Assembly: GCF_004777465.1 (NCBI RefSeq)
Contig: NZ_CP038462.1
Location: 3,224,001-3,288,000 of the forward strand
Direction of reading: 5' to 3'
Length of the DNA stretch: 64,000 bases
Source of the DNA: Nocardioides daphniae
Lineage (GTDB): Bacteria > Actinomycetota > Actinomycetes > Propionibacteriales > Nocardioidaceae
The notes below the pieces were generated by a model, which saw only the letters and a list, made by a program, of their open reading frames with translations, had not been told where the DNA came from and made no database searches. The translations under genes were made by a program, and so were the position numbers. Position 1 is the first letter of the stretch; each line of letters opens with the position of its first letter. Below, piece after piece: positions 44,588 to 53,871 of this stretch.

Positions 44588-45785
44588 GCACCCCCAGCAC
44601 CACCAGCACCGTCGAGGGCCCGTCCGTCCAGGTCGCGGCCGGCCCACCCACAGACCGTCGCCGCCCCCGGTCCTCCCCCCGTCTCCCGCGCCGTCTCCCG
44701 CGCCGTCTGTCCAAGGACACGGTGTCGCTGCTCGGCATCGGGGTCTTCGCGTTCTTCATGCTGGTCGTGGCGCCGGCGGTGCTGAGCGACTTCCGGCTCA
44801 ACAACCTCGGCAAGTACGCCTGCTGGGCGATGGTCGCGGTCGGCATCGGGCTGGCCTGGGGGCGCGGCGGCATGCTCGTGATGGGCCAGGGGGTCTACTT
44901 CGCCCTGGGCGCCTACGCGATGGCGATGCACCTCACCCTGGAGACCGCCGGGCCCGACGCGATCCCGGTCTTCATGATCCTGTACGACCCGCTCGCCCCG
45001 CTGCCCGGCTTCTGGGAGCCGTTCCGCAGCGGCACGTTCACGCTGCTGGCCATCGTCATCGCCCCGGTGCTCCTGGCCGGCACGCTCGGCTACGCGATCT
45101 TCAAGCGCCGGGTGAAGGGGGCGTACTTCGCCATCCTGTCCCAGGCGCTGGCCGTCGCCTGGCGTACCTCATCGGCGGCACGATCAAGCTGACCGGAGGC
45201 GACACCGGGCTGAGCGACTTCAAGTACTTCTTCGGCTACACCCTGTCCGACCCGGTCAACAAGCGGATGATCTACAGCATCACCGCCGGCCTGCTCGTGC
45301 TGTGCCTCCTCGTGGTCTGGCAGCTCTACCGCAGCCGCTTCGGCGAGCTGCTCGTCGCGACGCGCGACGCCGAGGAGCGGGTCCGGTTCCTGGGCCACGA
45401 CCCGGCCAACATCAAGCTCGTCGCCTACGTGACGGCCGCCGTGATGGCGAGCATCGGAGGTGCCCTGTTCGTACCCATCGCAGGCATCATCTCGCCCAAG
45501 GAGATCGGCGCCGCAGCATCGATCTTCATGATCGCCGGGGCCGCCTTCGGGGGCCGGGCCACGCTGTTCGGCCCCGTCCTGGGCGCCCTCCTGCTGGGCT
45601 TCGGCCGTTCCTCGCTCTCGGAGCGGTGGGAGAACGGGTGGATCTACGCCCTGGCACTGATGTTCGTCGTGGTGACGCTGCTGGCCCCCGAGGGGGTCGC
45701 CTCCGTCCCCCGCCGGGTGGTGGAGCGCCTCCGCTCGTGGCGCGGCACCCCCGGACACACCGCAGCGAAGGAGGCGCGCCCATGA
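44584..45785 (+). CDS. urtC: Urea ABC transporter permease UrtC, frameshifted
   Basis: A LivM-type permease of about 400 residues. The N-terminal 45 residues are Pro/Arg-rich, including a 12-bp tandem repeat encoding PRLPRRLPRRL. The membrane part begins VSLLGIGVFAFFMLVVAP; GRGGMLVMGQGVYFALGAYAM is the family signature. One base is missing at 45158-45160: GTCGCCTGGCG should read GTCGCCCTGGCG, joining QALAVA to LAYLIGGTIKLTGGDTG. As written the first frame ends at 45192 and the second half reads on to 45785. The start overlaps urtB (ATGA) and the stop overlaps urtD (ATGA), so the gene keeps its operon position. Confidence 0.85.
44679..44709 (+). repeat. 12-bp tandem repeat in the urtC leader
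   Basis: Unit CCGTCTCCCGCG occurs at 44679-44690 and 44691-44702, then a partial third copy to 44709. It encodes alternating Arg/Leu/Pro in the cytoplasmic N-terminus of UrtC, where length change would keep frame. Confidence 0.7.
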
Positions 45786-46537
45786 AGGGCCAGGACTACG
45801 TGGAGGTCAGGGGCCTCACCGTCGACTTCGACGGGTTCAAGGCCAACGAGGACGTCGACGTGACGTTCATGCAGGGCCGCATCCACTTCCTGATCGGTCC
45901 CAACGGTGCCGGCAAGACCACCCTGGTGGACGCGCTCACCGGGCTGGTCAAGGGCACCGGTCACGCGCGCTACGGCAACCTCGACCTGCTGTCGCTGAAG
46001 TCGCACCAGATCTCGCGGGCCGGGGTGGGCCGGACCTTCCAGACGGCCACCGTCTGCGAGGAGCTCTCGGTCCTGCAGAACCTCGACATCGCCGGCGGGG
46101 TGCACCGCCGGACGTGGGGCATGCTGCGGGCGCGCAAGGGCATCCCGGACTACGTCCAGGAGGCGATGGAGACCGTGGGCCTCGCCGACCTGAGGGACCG
46201 TCCGGCCGGGGTCCTCGCCCACGGCCAGAAGCAGTGGCTCGAGATCGGCATGCTGCTGGTGCAGGACGCGAAGGTGATGTTCCTCGACGAGACGGTCGCC
46301 GGCATGAGCCACGAGGAGCGCGACGAGACCGGCGAGCTGCTGCGCCGGATCGCCCCCAGCCGCACCATCGTCGTCATCGAGCACGACATGGACTTCGTGC
46401 GCAACCACGCCGACGTCGTCACCGTGCTGCATGCCGGCAAGGTGCTGGCCGAGGGGTCAGTCGCCGAGATCCAGGGCAACGCACGCGTCCAGGAGGTCTA
46501 CCTCGGACGCCACATCGAAGAGGTGACGCATGACTGA
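45782..46537 (+). CDS. urtD: Urea ABC transporter ATPase UrtD
   Basis: A 251-residue LivG-type ATPase. Walker A is GPNGAGKTT (38-46) and the Q-loop is in GRTFQTATV. The signature region is the diverged AHGQKQWLEI, and Walker B MFLDETVAGM replaces the usual DEPxAG. Both changes are characteristic of genuine UrtD, not damage. The switch histidine is in VIEHDMDFV. It overlaps urtC by 4 bp and urtE by 8 bp. Confidence 0.95.
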   Translation: MKGQDYVEVRGLTVDFDGFKANEDVDVTFMQGRIHFLIGPNGAGKTTLVDALTGLVKGTGHARYGNLDLLSLKSHQISRAGVGRTFQTATVCEELSVLQNLDIAGGVHRRTWGMLRARKGIPDYVQEAMETVGLADLRDRPAGVLAHGQKQWLEIGMLLVQDAKVMFLDETVAGMSHEERDETGELLRRIAPSRTIVVIEHDMDFVRNHADVVTVLHAGKVLAEGSVAEIQGNARVQEVYLGRHIEEVTHD

Positions 46538-47222
46538 GTCGATGCTCGAGCTGGTCGGAGTCACCGCGGGCTACGGCCGCAGCATGGTGCTGCACGACGT
46601 GAGCCTGACGGTCGCCTCCGGTGGCGGGACGGCGCTGATGGGGCACAACGGCGCCGGCAAGACGACGCTGCTCCGGGTGGCCGTCGGCCTGCTCCCGGTG
46701 CGCAGCGGAAAGGTGCTGCTCGACGGCGAGGACGTGACGAAGCTCAGGCCCAACGCCCGCGTACGACGTGGGCTGGGCTACGTGCCGCAGGGGCAGCTCT
46801 GCTTCCCGCAGATGACCACGCTGGAGAACCTCCAGCTCGTGACCCGCACCCGCGCGGAGATCGACGGGGTCCTCGACACCTTCCCTGCACTGCGTACGCT
46901 GCTCGCCCGCCGCGCCGGTCTGCTCTCGGGAGGCCAGCGCCAGCAGCTGGCGATCGCCCGCACGCTGCTGACGAAGCCGCGGATGCTGATCCTCGACGAG
47001 CCGACCGAGGGCATCCAGCCCAACGTGGTCGAGGACATCGAGCAGGTCATCACCGACCTCACCCGGCGCGGGGACCTGTCGGTGCTCCTGGTCGAGCAGC
47101 ACGTCGGCTTCGCGCTGCGGGCGACCAGCGACTACTTCGTGCTGGAGTCGGGCCGGGTCACCGCGTCCGGGGTGGGCGGCGCGGGCGCCGTCGAGGCCGT
47201 CCGCGACGCGATGGCGGTGTGA
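46530..47222 (+). CDS. urtE: Urea ABC transporter ATPase UrtE
   Basis: A 230-residue LivF-type ATPase, partner of UrtD. Walker A is GHNGAGKTT, the Q-loop is in [12 protein letters not shown], the signature [14 protein letters not shown] and Walker [13 protein letters not shown], followed by VVEDIEQVI typical of UrtE. The switch histidine is in [10 protein letters not shown]. It ends 1 bp before the ureA start, tying import to urease synthesis. Confidence 0.95.
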   Translation: MTESMLELVGVTAGYGRSMVLHDVSLTVASGGGTALMGHNGAGKTTLLRVAVGLLPVRSGKVLLDGEDVTKLRPNARVRRGLGYVPQGQLCFPQMTTLENLQLVTRTRAEIDGVLDTFPALRTLLARRAGLLSGGQRQQLAIARTLLTKPRMLILDEPTEGIQPNVVEDIEQVITDLTRRGDLSVLLVEQHVGFALRATSDYFVLESGRVTASGVGGAGAVEAVRDAMAV

Positions 47223-47223
47223 G

Positions 47224-47526
47224 GTGCACCTGACTCCCGCGGACAGCGAGAAGCTGCTGCTCGCCGTCGCCGGCATGGTCGCGCGTGACCGCCTCGAGCG
47301 CGGCGTACGCCTCAACCACCCCGAATCGGTCGCCCTGCTCGCCACCTGGGTCATCGAGCGGGCCCGCGAGGGCGCGTCGGTCACCGACCTGATGGAGCGC
47401 GGGCGCAGCGTGCTGGGCCGCGACCAGGTCATGGAGGGCGTCGCCGAGATGCTCACCGACGTCCAGGTCGAGGCGACCTTCCCCGACGGGCGAAAGCTCG
47501 TGACGTTGCATCACCCCATCGGCTGA
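47224..47526 (+). CDS. ureA: Urease gamma subunit
   Basis: A 100-residue structural subunit of urease. [19 protein letters not shown] at the start, [21 protein letters not shown] and the ending [12 protein letters not shown] are diagnostic. GTG 47224 lies directly behind the urtE stop. It assembles with UreB and UreC into the trimeric (UreABC)3 enzyme in the cytoplasm. Confidence 0.97.
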   Translation: MHLTPADSEKLLLAVAGMVARDRLERGVRLNHPESVALLATWVIERAREGASVTDLMERGRSVLGRDQVMEGVAEMLTDVQVEATFPDGRKLVTLHHPIG

Positions 47527-47537
47527 AAGGGACCCTG

Positions 47538-47871
47538 ATGTCCCGCCTTCTCCGCCTCCGGCCCCGGCGCCGTGCGCTGCGCCCCGGGCACGGTCGTGCT
47601 CAACGGCGACCGTACGCCCGCCGAACGGCTGCGCCTTGTCGTGCTCAACACCGGCGACCGGCCCGTCCAGGTCGGCTCGCACGTGCACTTCGCGTTGGTC
47701 AACGACGCGCTCGCCTTCGACCGGGTGGCCGCCCACGGCTTCCGCCTCGACGTCCCCTCGGGCACGTCGCAACGCTTCGAGCCGGGCGCCTCGCGCGAGG
47801 TGGCCCTGGTCGCCCTGCGCGGCGAGCGGCTGGTGCCGGGCATCCAGGTGCAGGAGGGCTCCGGTGGTTGA
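47538..47871 (+). CDS. ureB: Urease beta subunit, probable extra base near the start
   Basis: The small urease subunit of about 110 residues: [47 protein letters not shown] and [13 protein letters not shown] are the family core. The best start is ATG 47538 with AAAGGG 7 bases upstream, but it is out of frame with the core. Dropping one T at CCTTCTCC (about 47547) gives [20 protein letters not shown] and a continuous protein. Without repair, the core frame can only start at GTG 47572, which has no ribosome site. The stop overlaps ureC by 8 bp. Confidence 0.85.
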
Positions 47872-49567
47872 GATCTCCCGCGAGGCGTACGCGGCGCTCT
47901 ACGGCCCGACGGTCGGCGACCAGGTGCGCCTGGGCGACACCGACCTGTGGCTCGAGGTCGAGCGCGACCTCACGATCGGCGGCGAGGAGGCCGTCTTCGG
48001 CGGCGGCAAGTCGATCCGTGAGTCGATGGCCCAGTCGACCCGAACCCGCGCCGAGGGCGCGCTCGACACCGTCATCACCAACGCGATCGTCCTCGACCAC
48101 TGGGGCGTCGTGAAGGCCGACGTCGGGATCCGCGACGGGCGGATCGTGGCGCTGGGACGCTCCGGCAACCCCGACATCGCCGACGGCGTGCACCCCGACC
48201 TGGCGATCGGCCCGTCGACCGACGTGGTCTCCGGCGAGGGCAAGATCCTCACCGCCGGCGCGATCGACGTGCACGTCCACTTCCTCTCCCGCAGCCAGGT
48301 CCACGAGGCGCTGGCCACCGGGATCACCACCGTCGGGGGCGGCGGGACCGGGCCGTCGGAGGGGTCGAAAGCGACCACCGTGACGCCGGGCGCCTGGCAC
48401 CTTCAGGCGGTGCACCGCGCGCTCGACCCGCTGCCGGTCAACGTGCTGCTGATGGGCAAGGGCAACACCGTCTCCGCGGCAGGCCTGGCCGAGCAGGCGC
48501 TGGCGGGAGCGGCGGCGTACAAGGTGCACGAGGACTGGGGCTCGACCCCCGCCGCGATCAACGCCGCGCTGCGCGCGGCCGACGACCACGGTCTCCAGGT
48601 CGCGCTGCACTCCGACAGCCTCAACGAGGCCGGCTTCCTGGAGTCGACGCTCGGCGCGATCGCCGGGCGCGGCATCCACGCCTTCCACGCCGAGGGGGCG
48701 GGCGGTGGCCACGCGCCCGACATCATCAAGGTCGCCGGTCAGCCGCACGTCATCCCCGGGTCGACCAACCCGACGCTGCCGCACACCGTCAACACCGTCG
48801 CCGAGCACCTCGACATGCTGATGGTCTGCCACCACCTCAACCCGCGGGTGCCCGAGGACCTGGCCTTCGCCGAGTCGCGAATCCGCGAGACCACGATCGC
48901 CGCGGAGGACCTGCTGCACGACCTCGGCGCCATGTCGATCACCTCCTCCGACGCCCAGGCGATGGGCCGGATCGGTGAGGTCGTGGCCCGCACCTGGCAG
49001 GTCGCCCACGTGATGAAGGCGCGCTTCGGGGCGTTGAGCGGGAGCGAGCGGGCCGACAACGAGCGGGCGAAACGCTACGTCGCGAAGTACACGATCAACC
49101 CGGCCATCGCGCACGGCATCGGCCACGAGGTGGGGTCGGTCGAGGCCGGCAAGCTGGCCGACCTGGTGCTGTGGGACCCGCGCTTCTTCGGGATCCGGCC
49201 GTCGGTCGTGATGAAGGGCGGCGCGCTGGTCTGGGCGGCCCTCGGCGACCCCAACGCCTCCATCCCGACCCCGCAGCCGGTGCTGATGCGACCCACCCTG
49301 ATCGAGGAGTCGGGTGCCGACCACGCGGTCACCTTCGTGGCGCCGGCGGCGCTCGAGGACGGGCTCGCCGAGCGGCTCGGCCTGCGACGTCGGCTCGCGG
49401 CGGTCACCCCGACCCGCGACGTCGGCAAGGCCGACATGGTCAACAACACCGCGCTGCCCGACATCGAGGTCGACTCGGAGACCTTCGCCATCACCGTCGA
49501 CGGCGAGCTGGTCACGCCGTCGCCCGCGACCGAGCTGCCGTTGGCGCAGCTCTACTCGATGTTCTGA
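47864..49567 (+). CDS. ureC: Urease alpha (catalytic) subunit
   Basis: The 567-residue catalytic chain that hydrolyses urea to ammonia and carbamate at a di-nickel site. All active-site residues are present, three positions later than in the Klebsiella enzyme: His137 and His139 (DVHVHF), the carbamylated Lys220 (KVHEDWG), His222, His249, His275, Cys322 and His323 in the flap (VCHHL), and Asp363. GTG 47864 overlaps ureB. The sequence is intact, so functional urease is expected if UreB and the maturation proteins are made. Confidence 0.98.
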   Translation: MVEISREAYAALYGPTVGDQVRLGDTDLWLEVERDLTIGGEEAVFGGGKSIRESMAQSTRTRAEGALDTVITNAIVLDHWGVVKADVGIRDGRIVALGRSGNPDIADGVHPDLAIGPSTDVVSGEGKILTAGAIDVHVHFLSRSQVHEALATGITTVGGGGTGPSEGSKATTVTPGAWHLQAVHRALDPLPVNVLLMGKGNTVSAAGLAEQALAGAAAYKVHEDWGSTPAAINAALRAADDHGLQVALHSDSLNEAGFLESTLGAIAGRGIHAFHAEGAGGGHAPDIIKVAGQPHVIPGSTNPTLPHTVNTVAEHLDMLMVCHHLNPRVPEDLAFAESRIRETTIAAEDLLHDLGAMSITSSDAQAMGRIGEVVARTWQVAHVMKARFGALSGSERADNERAKRYVAKYTINPAIAHGIGHEVGSVEAGKLADLVLWDPRFFGIRPSVVMKGGALVWAALGDPNASIPTPQPVLMRPTLIEESGADHAVTFVAPAALEDGLAERLGLRRRLAAVTPTRDVGKADMVNNTALPDIEVDSETFAITVDGELVTPSPATELPLAQLYSMF

Positions 49568-49584
49568 ACGAGGACAGCGTTTTG

Positions 49585-50259
49585 ATGCTGCGACCTTCGA
49601 CCCCACACGTGCATCCAGAGATGCTCGCGCTGCTGCTGGCCGACGCCCGGTTGCCGGTCGCCGGCCACACCCAGTCGGCTGGCCTGGAGCCTGCGCTGGC
49701 CGCCGGGCCGGTGGACGTGCCGGCGTACGTCGCCCTGCGCCTGCGCACCGTGACCCGCACCGAGGCCGCGACCGCCGTGGTGGCGCGCGCGAGCGTGCTC
49801 GCCGGGGAGCCGCTGGAGGAGGTGCAGGACGCCTGGGCCGCGCGTACGCCGTCGGCCGCGATGCGCCGCACCTCGCGCGTGATGGGACGGGCCCTCGTAC
49901 GCCTGGCGCCGCGTGTCGTGCCCGCGTACCCCGACTGGCCGACGCTGCCCGCGGAGCCCGCGCGGCCCGTGGTGCTCGGGATGCTGGCTGCGCTGGGTGG
50001 CCTCGACGCCGCCGCGACCGCACGGGTCGTCGGCTACGACGACGTGCAGACGGTGGTGGCCGCCGCCCTCAAGCTGACCCCGCTCGACCCGGCCGAGGCG
50101 ACCGGCTGGGTGGTGGGCGCCTTCGCGGCGCTCGCCGGCCTCGTCGACGACGTCGCCGACCTGCTGCACCCCCACGAGATCCCGGCGCGCAACGCCCCGG
50201 TGATCGAGGACCACGCCGAACGTCACGCCCACACCACCCGGAGGTTGTTCAGTGCTTGA
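49585..50259 (+). CDS. ureF: Urease accessory protein UreF (actinobacterial type)
   Basis: A 224-residue helical protein that acts with UreD and UreG in nickel insertion. [23 protein letters not shown] is the recognisable UreF segment, and the C-terminal half ([21 protein letters not shown]) fits the family. The N-terminus and the missing hydrophobic block are divergent, as often in actinobacteria. ATG 49585 lies 17 bp after ureC. The stop overlaps ureG by 8 bp. Confidence 0.88.
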   Translation: MLRPSTPHVHPEMLALLLADARLPVAGHTQSAGLEPALAAGPVDVPAYVALRLRTVTRTEAATAVVARASVLAGEPLEEVQDAWAARTPSAAMRRTSRVMGRALVRLAPRVVPAYPDWPTLPAEPARPVVLGMLAALGGLDAAATARVVGYDDVQTVVAAALKLTPLDPAEATGWVVGAFAALAGLVDDVADLLHPHEIPARNAPVIEDHAERHAHTTRRLFSA

Positions 50260-51004
50260 AACGTCTCGCCCCCGCGCCCTGCGCCTGGGGATCTGCGGCC
50301 CCGTCGGCACCGGCAAGAGCTCGCTGATCATGCTGCTCTGCTCGCGGCTGTCCGACGAGCTGCGGATCGGGGTCGTCACCAACGACATCTACACCGACGA
50401 GGACGCCCGGATGATCCGGGCAGCCGGGGTGCTCGACCCGGAGCGGATCGTCGCGGTGGAGACCGGGGCGTGCCCGCACACGGCGATCCGTGACGACATC
50501 ACGGCGAACCTGATCGCGGTCGAGGACCTCGAGGCGGGATGCGTCTCCGGCGGCGATCCGCTCGATCTGGTGATGGTCGAGTCGGGCGGCGACAACCTGA
50601 CCGCCACCTTCTCCCCCGCGCTGGTCGACACCCAGATCTTCCTGATCGACGTGGCCGGTGGCGGCGACGTCGCCCGCAAGGGCGGCCCGGGCATCGAGCG
50701 CGCCGACCTGCTGGTGGTCAACAAGACCGACCTGGCGCCGTACGTCGGGGTCGACGCCGTCCGCATGAAGGCCGACGCCGTCGCGGCGCGCGGGGGCGGG
50801 CCCGTGGTCGCGCTGTCGCGGACCGACGAGGCGTCGGTCGGCGAGCTGCTGGCCTGGGTACGCAGCCAGGTCGCCGCCCACCTCAGCGGGGCGCTCGTGC
50901 CGCAGGACCCGGGGCCGATGGCGCCGCACTCGCACGCAGGTGGAGATGGGCACAGCCACGCTGGCGAGGAAGCGCACAGCCACGACCACGCGCACGCGCA
51001 TTGA
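50252..51004 (+). CDS. ureG: Urease accessory GTPase UreG with His-rich C-terminus
   Basis: A 250-residue SIMIBI GTPase that delivers nickel to urease. The P-loop is GPVGTGKSS (16-24), the metal-binding CPH motif [13 protein letters not shown] (Cys74/His76) and the switch region ESGGDNL; the guanine motif is [10 protein letters not shown]. The protein is about 40 residues longer than usual because the tail after ALVPQDPGP is histidine-rich, with nine His in the last 25 residues ([18 protein letters not shown]). Such tails usually sit at the N-terminus in plant UreG or in UreE. No ureE is present in the cluster, so this tail may supply nickel storage. GTG 50252. Confidence 0.96.
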   Translation: MLETSRPRALRLGICGPVGTGKSSLIMLLCSRLSDELRIGVVTNDIYTDEDARMIRAAGVLDPERIVAVETGACPHTAIRDDITANLIAVEDLEAGCVSGGDPLDLVMVESGGDNLTATFSPALVDTQIFLIDVAGGGDVARKGGPGIERADLLVVNKTDLAPYVGVDAVRMKADAVAARGGGPVVALSRTDEASVGELLAWVRSQVAAHLSGALVPQDPGPMAPHSHAGGDGHSHAGEEAHSHDHAHAH

Positions 51005-51015
51005 CGGAGTCAGTC

Positions 51016-51774
51016 GTGTCCCCCGCGCCCGCCGACTCCGCCGAGGTCACCCGGCTGGAGCTGCACGCCACCCCGGGCGGTGGGTGCCGCCTCAGCGGCG
51101 GGGGCGGGGTCTTCCGGGCGGTGCTGCAGGGCGCGGCGCCGACGGGCGCCCGGGTGGCGCTGGTGCCGGAGCGGGCGCTGCTGCTGGCCGGCGACGACGT
51201 GGCGCTGCACGTGACCGTCGGCCGTGGGCTGCGCCTGGAGCTGGTGGAGACCGGTGGGACGGTCGCCTACGACATGCGCGGCGGGTCGGCGCGCTGGGCG
51301 ACCCGGTTCACGGTGGAGCCGGGGGGCTGCCTGGTCCACGAGACGCTGCCGTGGGTCTCCGCGGCCGGGTCGCAGGTCGAGCGCTCGCTCGAGCTCGACC
51401 TGGACATCGGGGCGCGGGCACTGCTGCGCGAGACGTTGGTCCTGGGTCGCCACGGCGAGGAGCCCGGCGCGCTGACCTCACGCACCCGCGTACGCAGGAA
51501 CGGTCGCGACGTCTTCGTCGAGGAGCTCGACTCGGCAGACCTGGCACCGCATCGGGTGCTTGACCAGGTCTCCTCGTACGGCGACTTCCACCCGGCCAGC
51601 GTCGCGCCCGGGGTGCCTGCGTACGTCCGTGCGGACGCCATCGCGGCCCACGCCGCCCCCGCTGCCCCCGGCGTCACCTGCCTGGAGCTGGCCAGCGGCG
51701 ACACGGTGTGGCGGCGGTTGGACAGCCAGGCGCACGTCGCGGCGGCGGGGTGGATCGGATCTTCCGGGACCTGA
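51016..51774 (+). CDS. ureD: Urease accessory protein UreD (UreH)
   Basis: A 252-residue scaffold protein that completes the UreDFG maturation complex. ALVPERALLLAGDDVALHV, GGCLVHETLPWV and LRETLVLGRHGEEPGALTSRTRV are typical UreD segments. GTG 51016 has GGAG 6 bases upstream; a TTG at 51001 overlapping ureG is also in frame. It is the last gene of the urea block. Low sequence conservation is normal for this family. Confidence 0.9.
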   Translation: MSPAPADSAEVTRLELHATPGGGCRLSGGGGVFRAVLQGAAPTGARVALVPERALLLAGDDVALHVTVGRGLRLELVETGGTVAYDMRGGSARWATRFTVEPGGCLVHETLPWVSAAGSQVERSLELDLDIGARALLRETLVLGRHGEEPGALTSRTRVRRNGRDVFVEELDSADLAPHRVLDQVSSYGDFHPASVAPGVPAYVRADAIAAHAAPAAPGVTCLELASGDTVWRRLDSQAHVAAAGWIGSSGT

Positions 51775-51832
51775 ACTGCTGATCCGGGTCCGCCCCGCCC
51801 CGCCCCGCCCAGGCGCTCGCCCCCGCCCCGCG

Positions 51833-51887
51833 AACTGTGGAGTTGATGCTCGGACACGCCGGTCCCGCGGTCATCATTTCCACAGTT
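51833..51887. repeat. Imperfect inverted repeat AACTGTGGA...TCCACAGTT
   Basis: AACTGTGGAGTTGATG (51833-51848) and CATCATTTCCACAGTT (51872-51887) are inverted copies with two mismatches, separated by 23 bp. It follows a CCGCC-type GC repeat (51789-51810) downstream of ureD. It could be a weak terminator, an operator pair or a small mobile palindrome. Confidence 0.5.
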
Positions 51888-51991
51888 TTCGAGTGGGCCG
51901 AGCGCACATGAGGGTCAGGAGCTCGGTCGCTGGGTAGGGATCACCTCACTGCCCGGCCGGGCAGGGCCACGTTGCCGACCCAGGAGGCCCG

Positions 51992-52090
51992 ATGTTCCTC
52001 TTCTTCAACAACCGCCTCGGCTGTGGTGGTTCGCTGCTGGTCTCACTCGTCCTGACCGCGCTGCTGATCGTCGTGCTGATGGCGCTGTGA
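51992..52090 (+). CDS. 32-residue membrane microprotein
   Basis: A very short frame, ATG 51992 to TGA 52090, starting MFLFFNNRLGCGGSLL and continuing as a single Leu/Val-rich membrane helix to the last residue. AGGAGG stands 4 bases before the ATG. Third positions are G/C-rich. Its start (aromatic residues, NNRLGC) followed by one helix is like tiny conserved actinobacterial proteins I have seen but cannot name. It is monocistronic between ureD and a leftward operon. Confidence 0.6.
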   Translation: MFLFFNNRLGCGGSLLVSLVLTALLIVVLMAL

Positions 52091-52097
52091 GGCCGCC

Positions 52098-52286
52098 TCA
52101 GTCGCGCGCGAGGCCGATCCCCAGCGCCACACCGACCGCGAGCAGCGCCATGAGCCCGGCACCACCGAGGGCGTAGGAGGACCCAAGGACGAGCTCGGGA
52201 TCGACGCTCTGGTCCAGCCCGGCACGGACGGCGCCGGCCATGAAGAGGGCAAGGGCTCCGAGGATGGCAGTCACGGCGAGTCGCAT
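52098..52286 (-). CDS. Small two-helix membrane protein (62 aa)
   Basis: A 62-residue protein from ATG 52286 with two hydrophobic helices (AVTAILGALALFMAGAV and YALGGAGLMALLAVGVALG) joined by an acidic loop DQSVDPELVLGSS. It overlaps the end of the PAP2 gene upstream by 16 bp, so it is likely translated from the same mRNA. Family unknown. Confidence 0.6.
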   Translation of the reverse strand: MRLAVTAILGALALFMAGAVRAGLDQSVDPELVLGSSYALGGAGLMALLAVGVALGIGLARD

Positions 52287-53297
52287 GGTGCACACGCTGG
52301 CACAGAAGACCGGGACGTGCTGGGACGTCGCGCCCACCACCGCTCGCCGGCCGCCCAGCCCCACCAGACCACCCCGACGACGGCAGCCCCGGCGATGATG
52401 TCGACGACGTAGTGCTCGGCGTAGTAGACGAGCATGAACGACATCGCGGCCGGATAGAGCAGCAGCGCCCAGCGCCACGGTGAGCGCAGGCGACTGATCA
52501 GCCAGACCGCGACGAAGATCGCGATCGCCGCGTGCAGCGACGGCATCGCCGCCACCTGGTTGCCGACGGCCGAGAAGCGTTGGTGCCACGTGCCGACCGG
52601 GTCCAGGTCGAACCAGCCGCGGGCGGTGATCCGCTCGACCGTGCCGGGCACGTGGCCCTGCTGCGCGGCCATCCACGGCGGGGCCATCGGGTAGAGCACG
52701 TAGATGACGAGCGCGACCACGTTGAGGCTGAGGTAGCGGCACATGTAGCGCAGCCACTCGGCGCGGTCGCGCAGCCACAGCACCACCGCCAGGCCCAGCC
52801 CGACGACGAAGTGGGAGACGTAGACGGTGGTCAGCAGCACGTCGTACCAGTGCGGGGGCGAGGTGCGCGAGCACGGCACCCCGCACAGCTGCGCCTGGAG
52901 GTACTCGGTCGGCAGCGTCCCGCCGAAGAGCCAGCGGTCCGCGGTGATCGGCTCGGTGACGTGGACCGAGACGATGCCGAGCTCGTCGGAGAGTCCTCGG
53001 CCGAAGAGGTAGAGGGTCAGCACGAGCACGGCCGGAGCCCAGTCGCGGACGAAGGCGAGGTGCACCCGCAGCGGGGCGCGGACGTTCCACGCGATGGTGG
53101 CCAGCCAGAGCCAGCCGATGACCAGGTGCACCTGCTTGGGCGGGCCGTGGCTGCTGACCCAGACCGCCAGCGCCAGCAGCCAGACCGCCATGGCCAGCGC
53201 GGATCAGGCGCGTGGCCGCCGCGACTCGCTCCTGCTCCTGCGAGAGCTCGACCAAGACCGGGCCTCCACGTGTCGGGGGACGGCTCCACCTTGGCAT
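52271..53297 (-). CDS. PAP2-superfamily membrane phosphatase, possible frame break near N-terminus
   Basis: A polytopic enzyme with the PAP2 catalytic motifs AAMPSLHAA and YYAEHYVVDIIAG, and LYPMAPPWMA before them; it probably dephosphorylates a lipid or isoprenoid phosphate. The intact frame begins at ATG 53191 (306 residues). The sequence upstream, from ATG 53297 (which overlaps the preceding hydrolase stop as TGATG), encodes ELSQEQERVAAATRLIRA in another frame and would join smoothly as LIRALAMAVW if two bases (GC) near 53200 were restored. The longer form is therefore likely native. It is followed by the 62-residue membrane protein. Confidence 0.8.
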
Positions 53298-53804
53298 CAG
53301 GACGCCGGGCGCGCCACCGCCTCGGCGATCGTCTCCACCAGCCCGACGAACTGGTGCCCGCCGCGCGGATGCTCCACGACGTACGCCGACGGCATCCGCG
53401 CCGCGTTGAGCGCGAGGTGGTCGAACGGCACCTCCTCGTCGTCGCGGCAGTGGTGCAGCGCCACCGCCATCGCGGGCTCGGGGCCGTGGTGGACGTACTG
53501 GGCGACGTCCCACCCGTCGGGCGACCAGTCGGGCGCGGCCAGCAGCAGCGCCCGACGCGGCCCCCACCTGCTCCGCCAGCACCCACTGGAGGATCGTCGC
53601 CCCGAACGAGTGACCGATGACGACGTCGTCGCGCCCGAGGGCGGCGAGGTGACGGCGTACGGGCGCAGCCCACGCCTCGACGGACATGTCGTCGTCTCCG
53701 ATCAGCGGCATCTCGACCGGCACCTGCAGCCGGTCGCGCAGCCCCGTGGCGAGCACCTTGTCGTCGAGGAACCCGCCCGCCCCGTGGACGAAGAGCAGCC
53801 GCAT
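53297..53804 (-). CDS. Small alpha/beta hydrolase (RBBP9/YdeN-like), frameshifted
   Basis: A single-domain serine hydrolase of about 168 residues: MRLLFVHGAGGFLDD, nucleophile elbow VIGHSFGAT, and, after repair, acid and histidine regions (CRDDEEVPFDHL, EHPRGGHQFVGL). The frame is broken at a five-C run on the plus strand (53561-53565). Removing one base gives EQVGPRRALLLAAPDWSPDGW and an ending at 53297. The start region is a GGAT tetranucleotide repeat (53802-53817) that offers ATG codons in several frames; ATG 53804 or the in-frame ATG 15 bases upstream are possible. Confidence 0.72.
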
Positions 53805-53871
53805 CCATCCATCCATCATGAGGCGTCGGGTGGAGGTTGTCAGCCCTGCTCCGCCCTGTCTCGTACGCGGC

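Noticed and set aside
45782..46300. UrtD as a damaged ATPase because of its odd signature and Walker B
   Set aside because: AHGQKQWLEI and LDETVAGM are the normal variants in UrtD proteins.
51775..51991. A CRISPR-like or mobile element in the gap after ureD
   Set aside because: Only one inverted repeat and a short GC pentamer run; no repeated spacer structure or transposase remnant.
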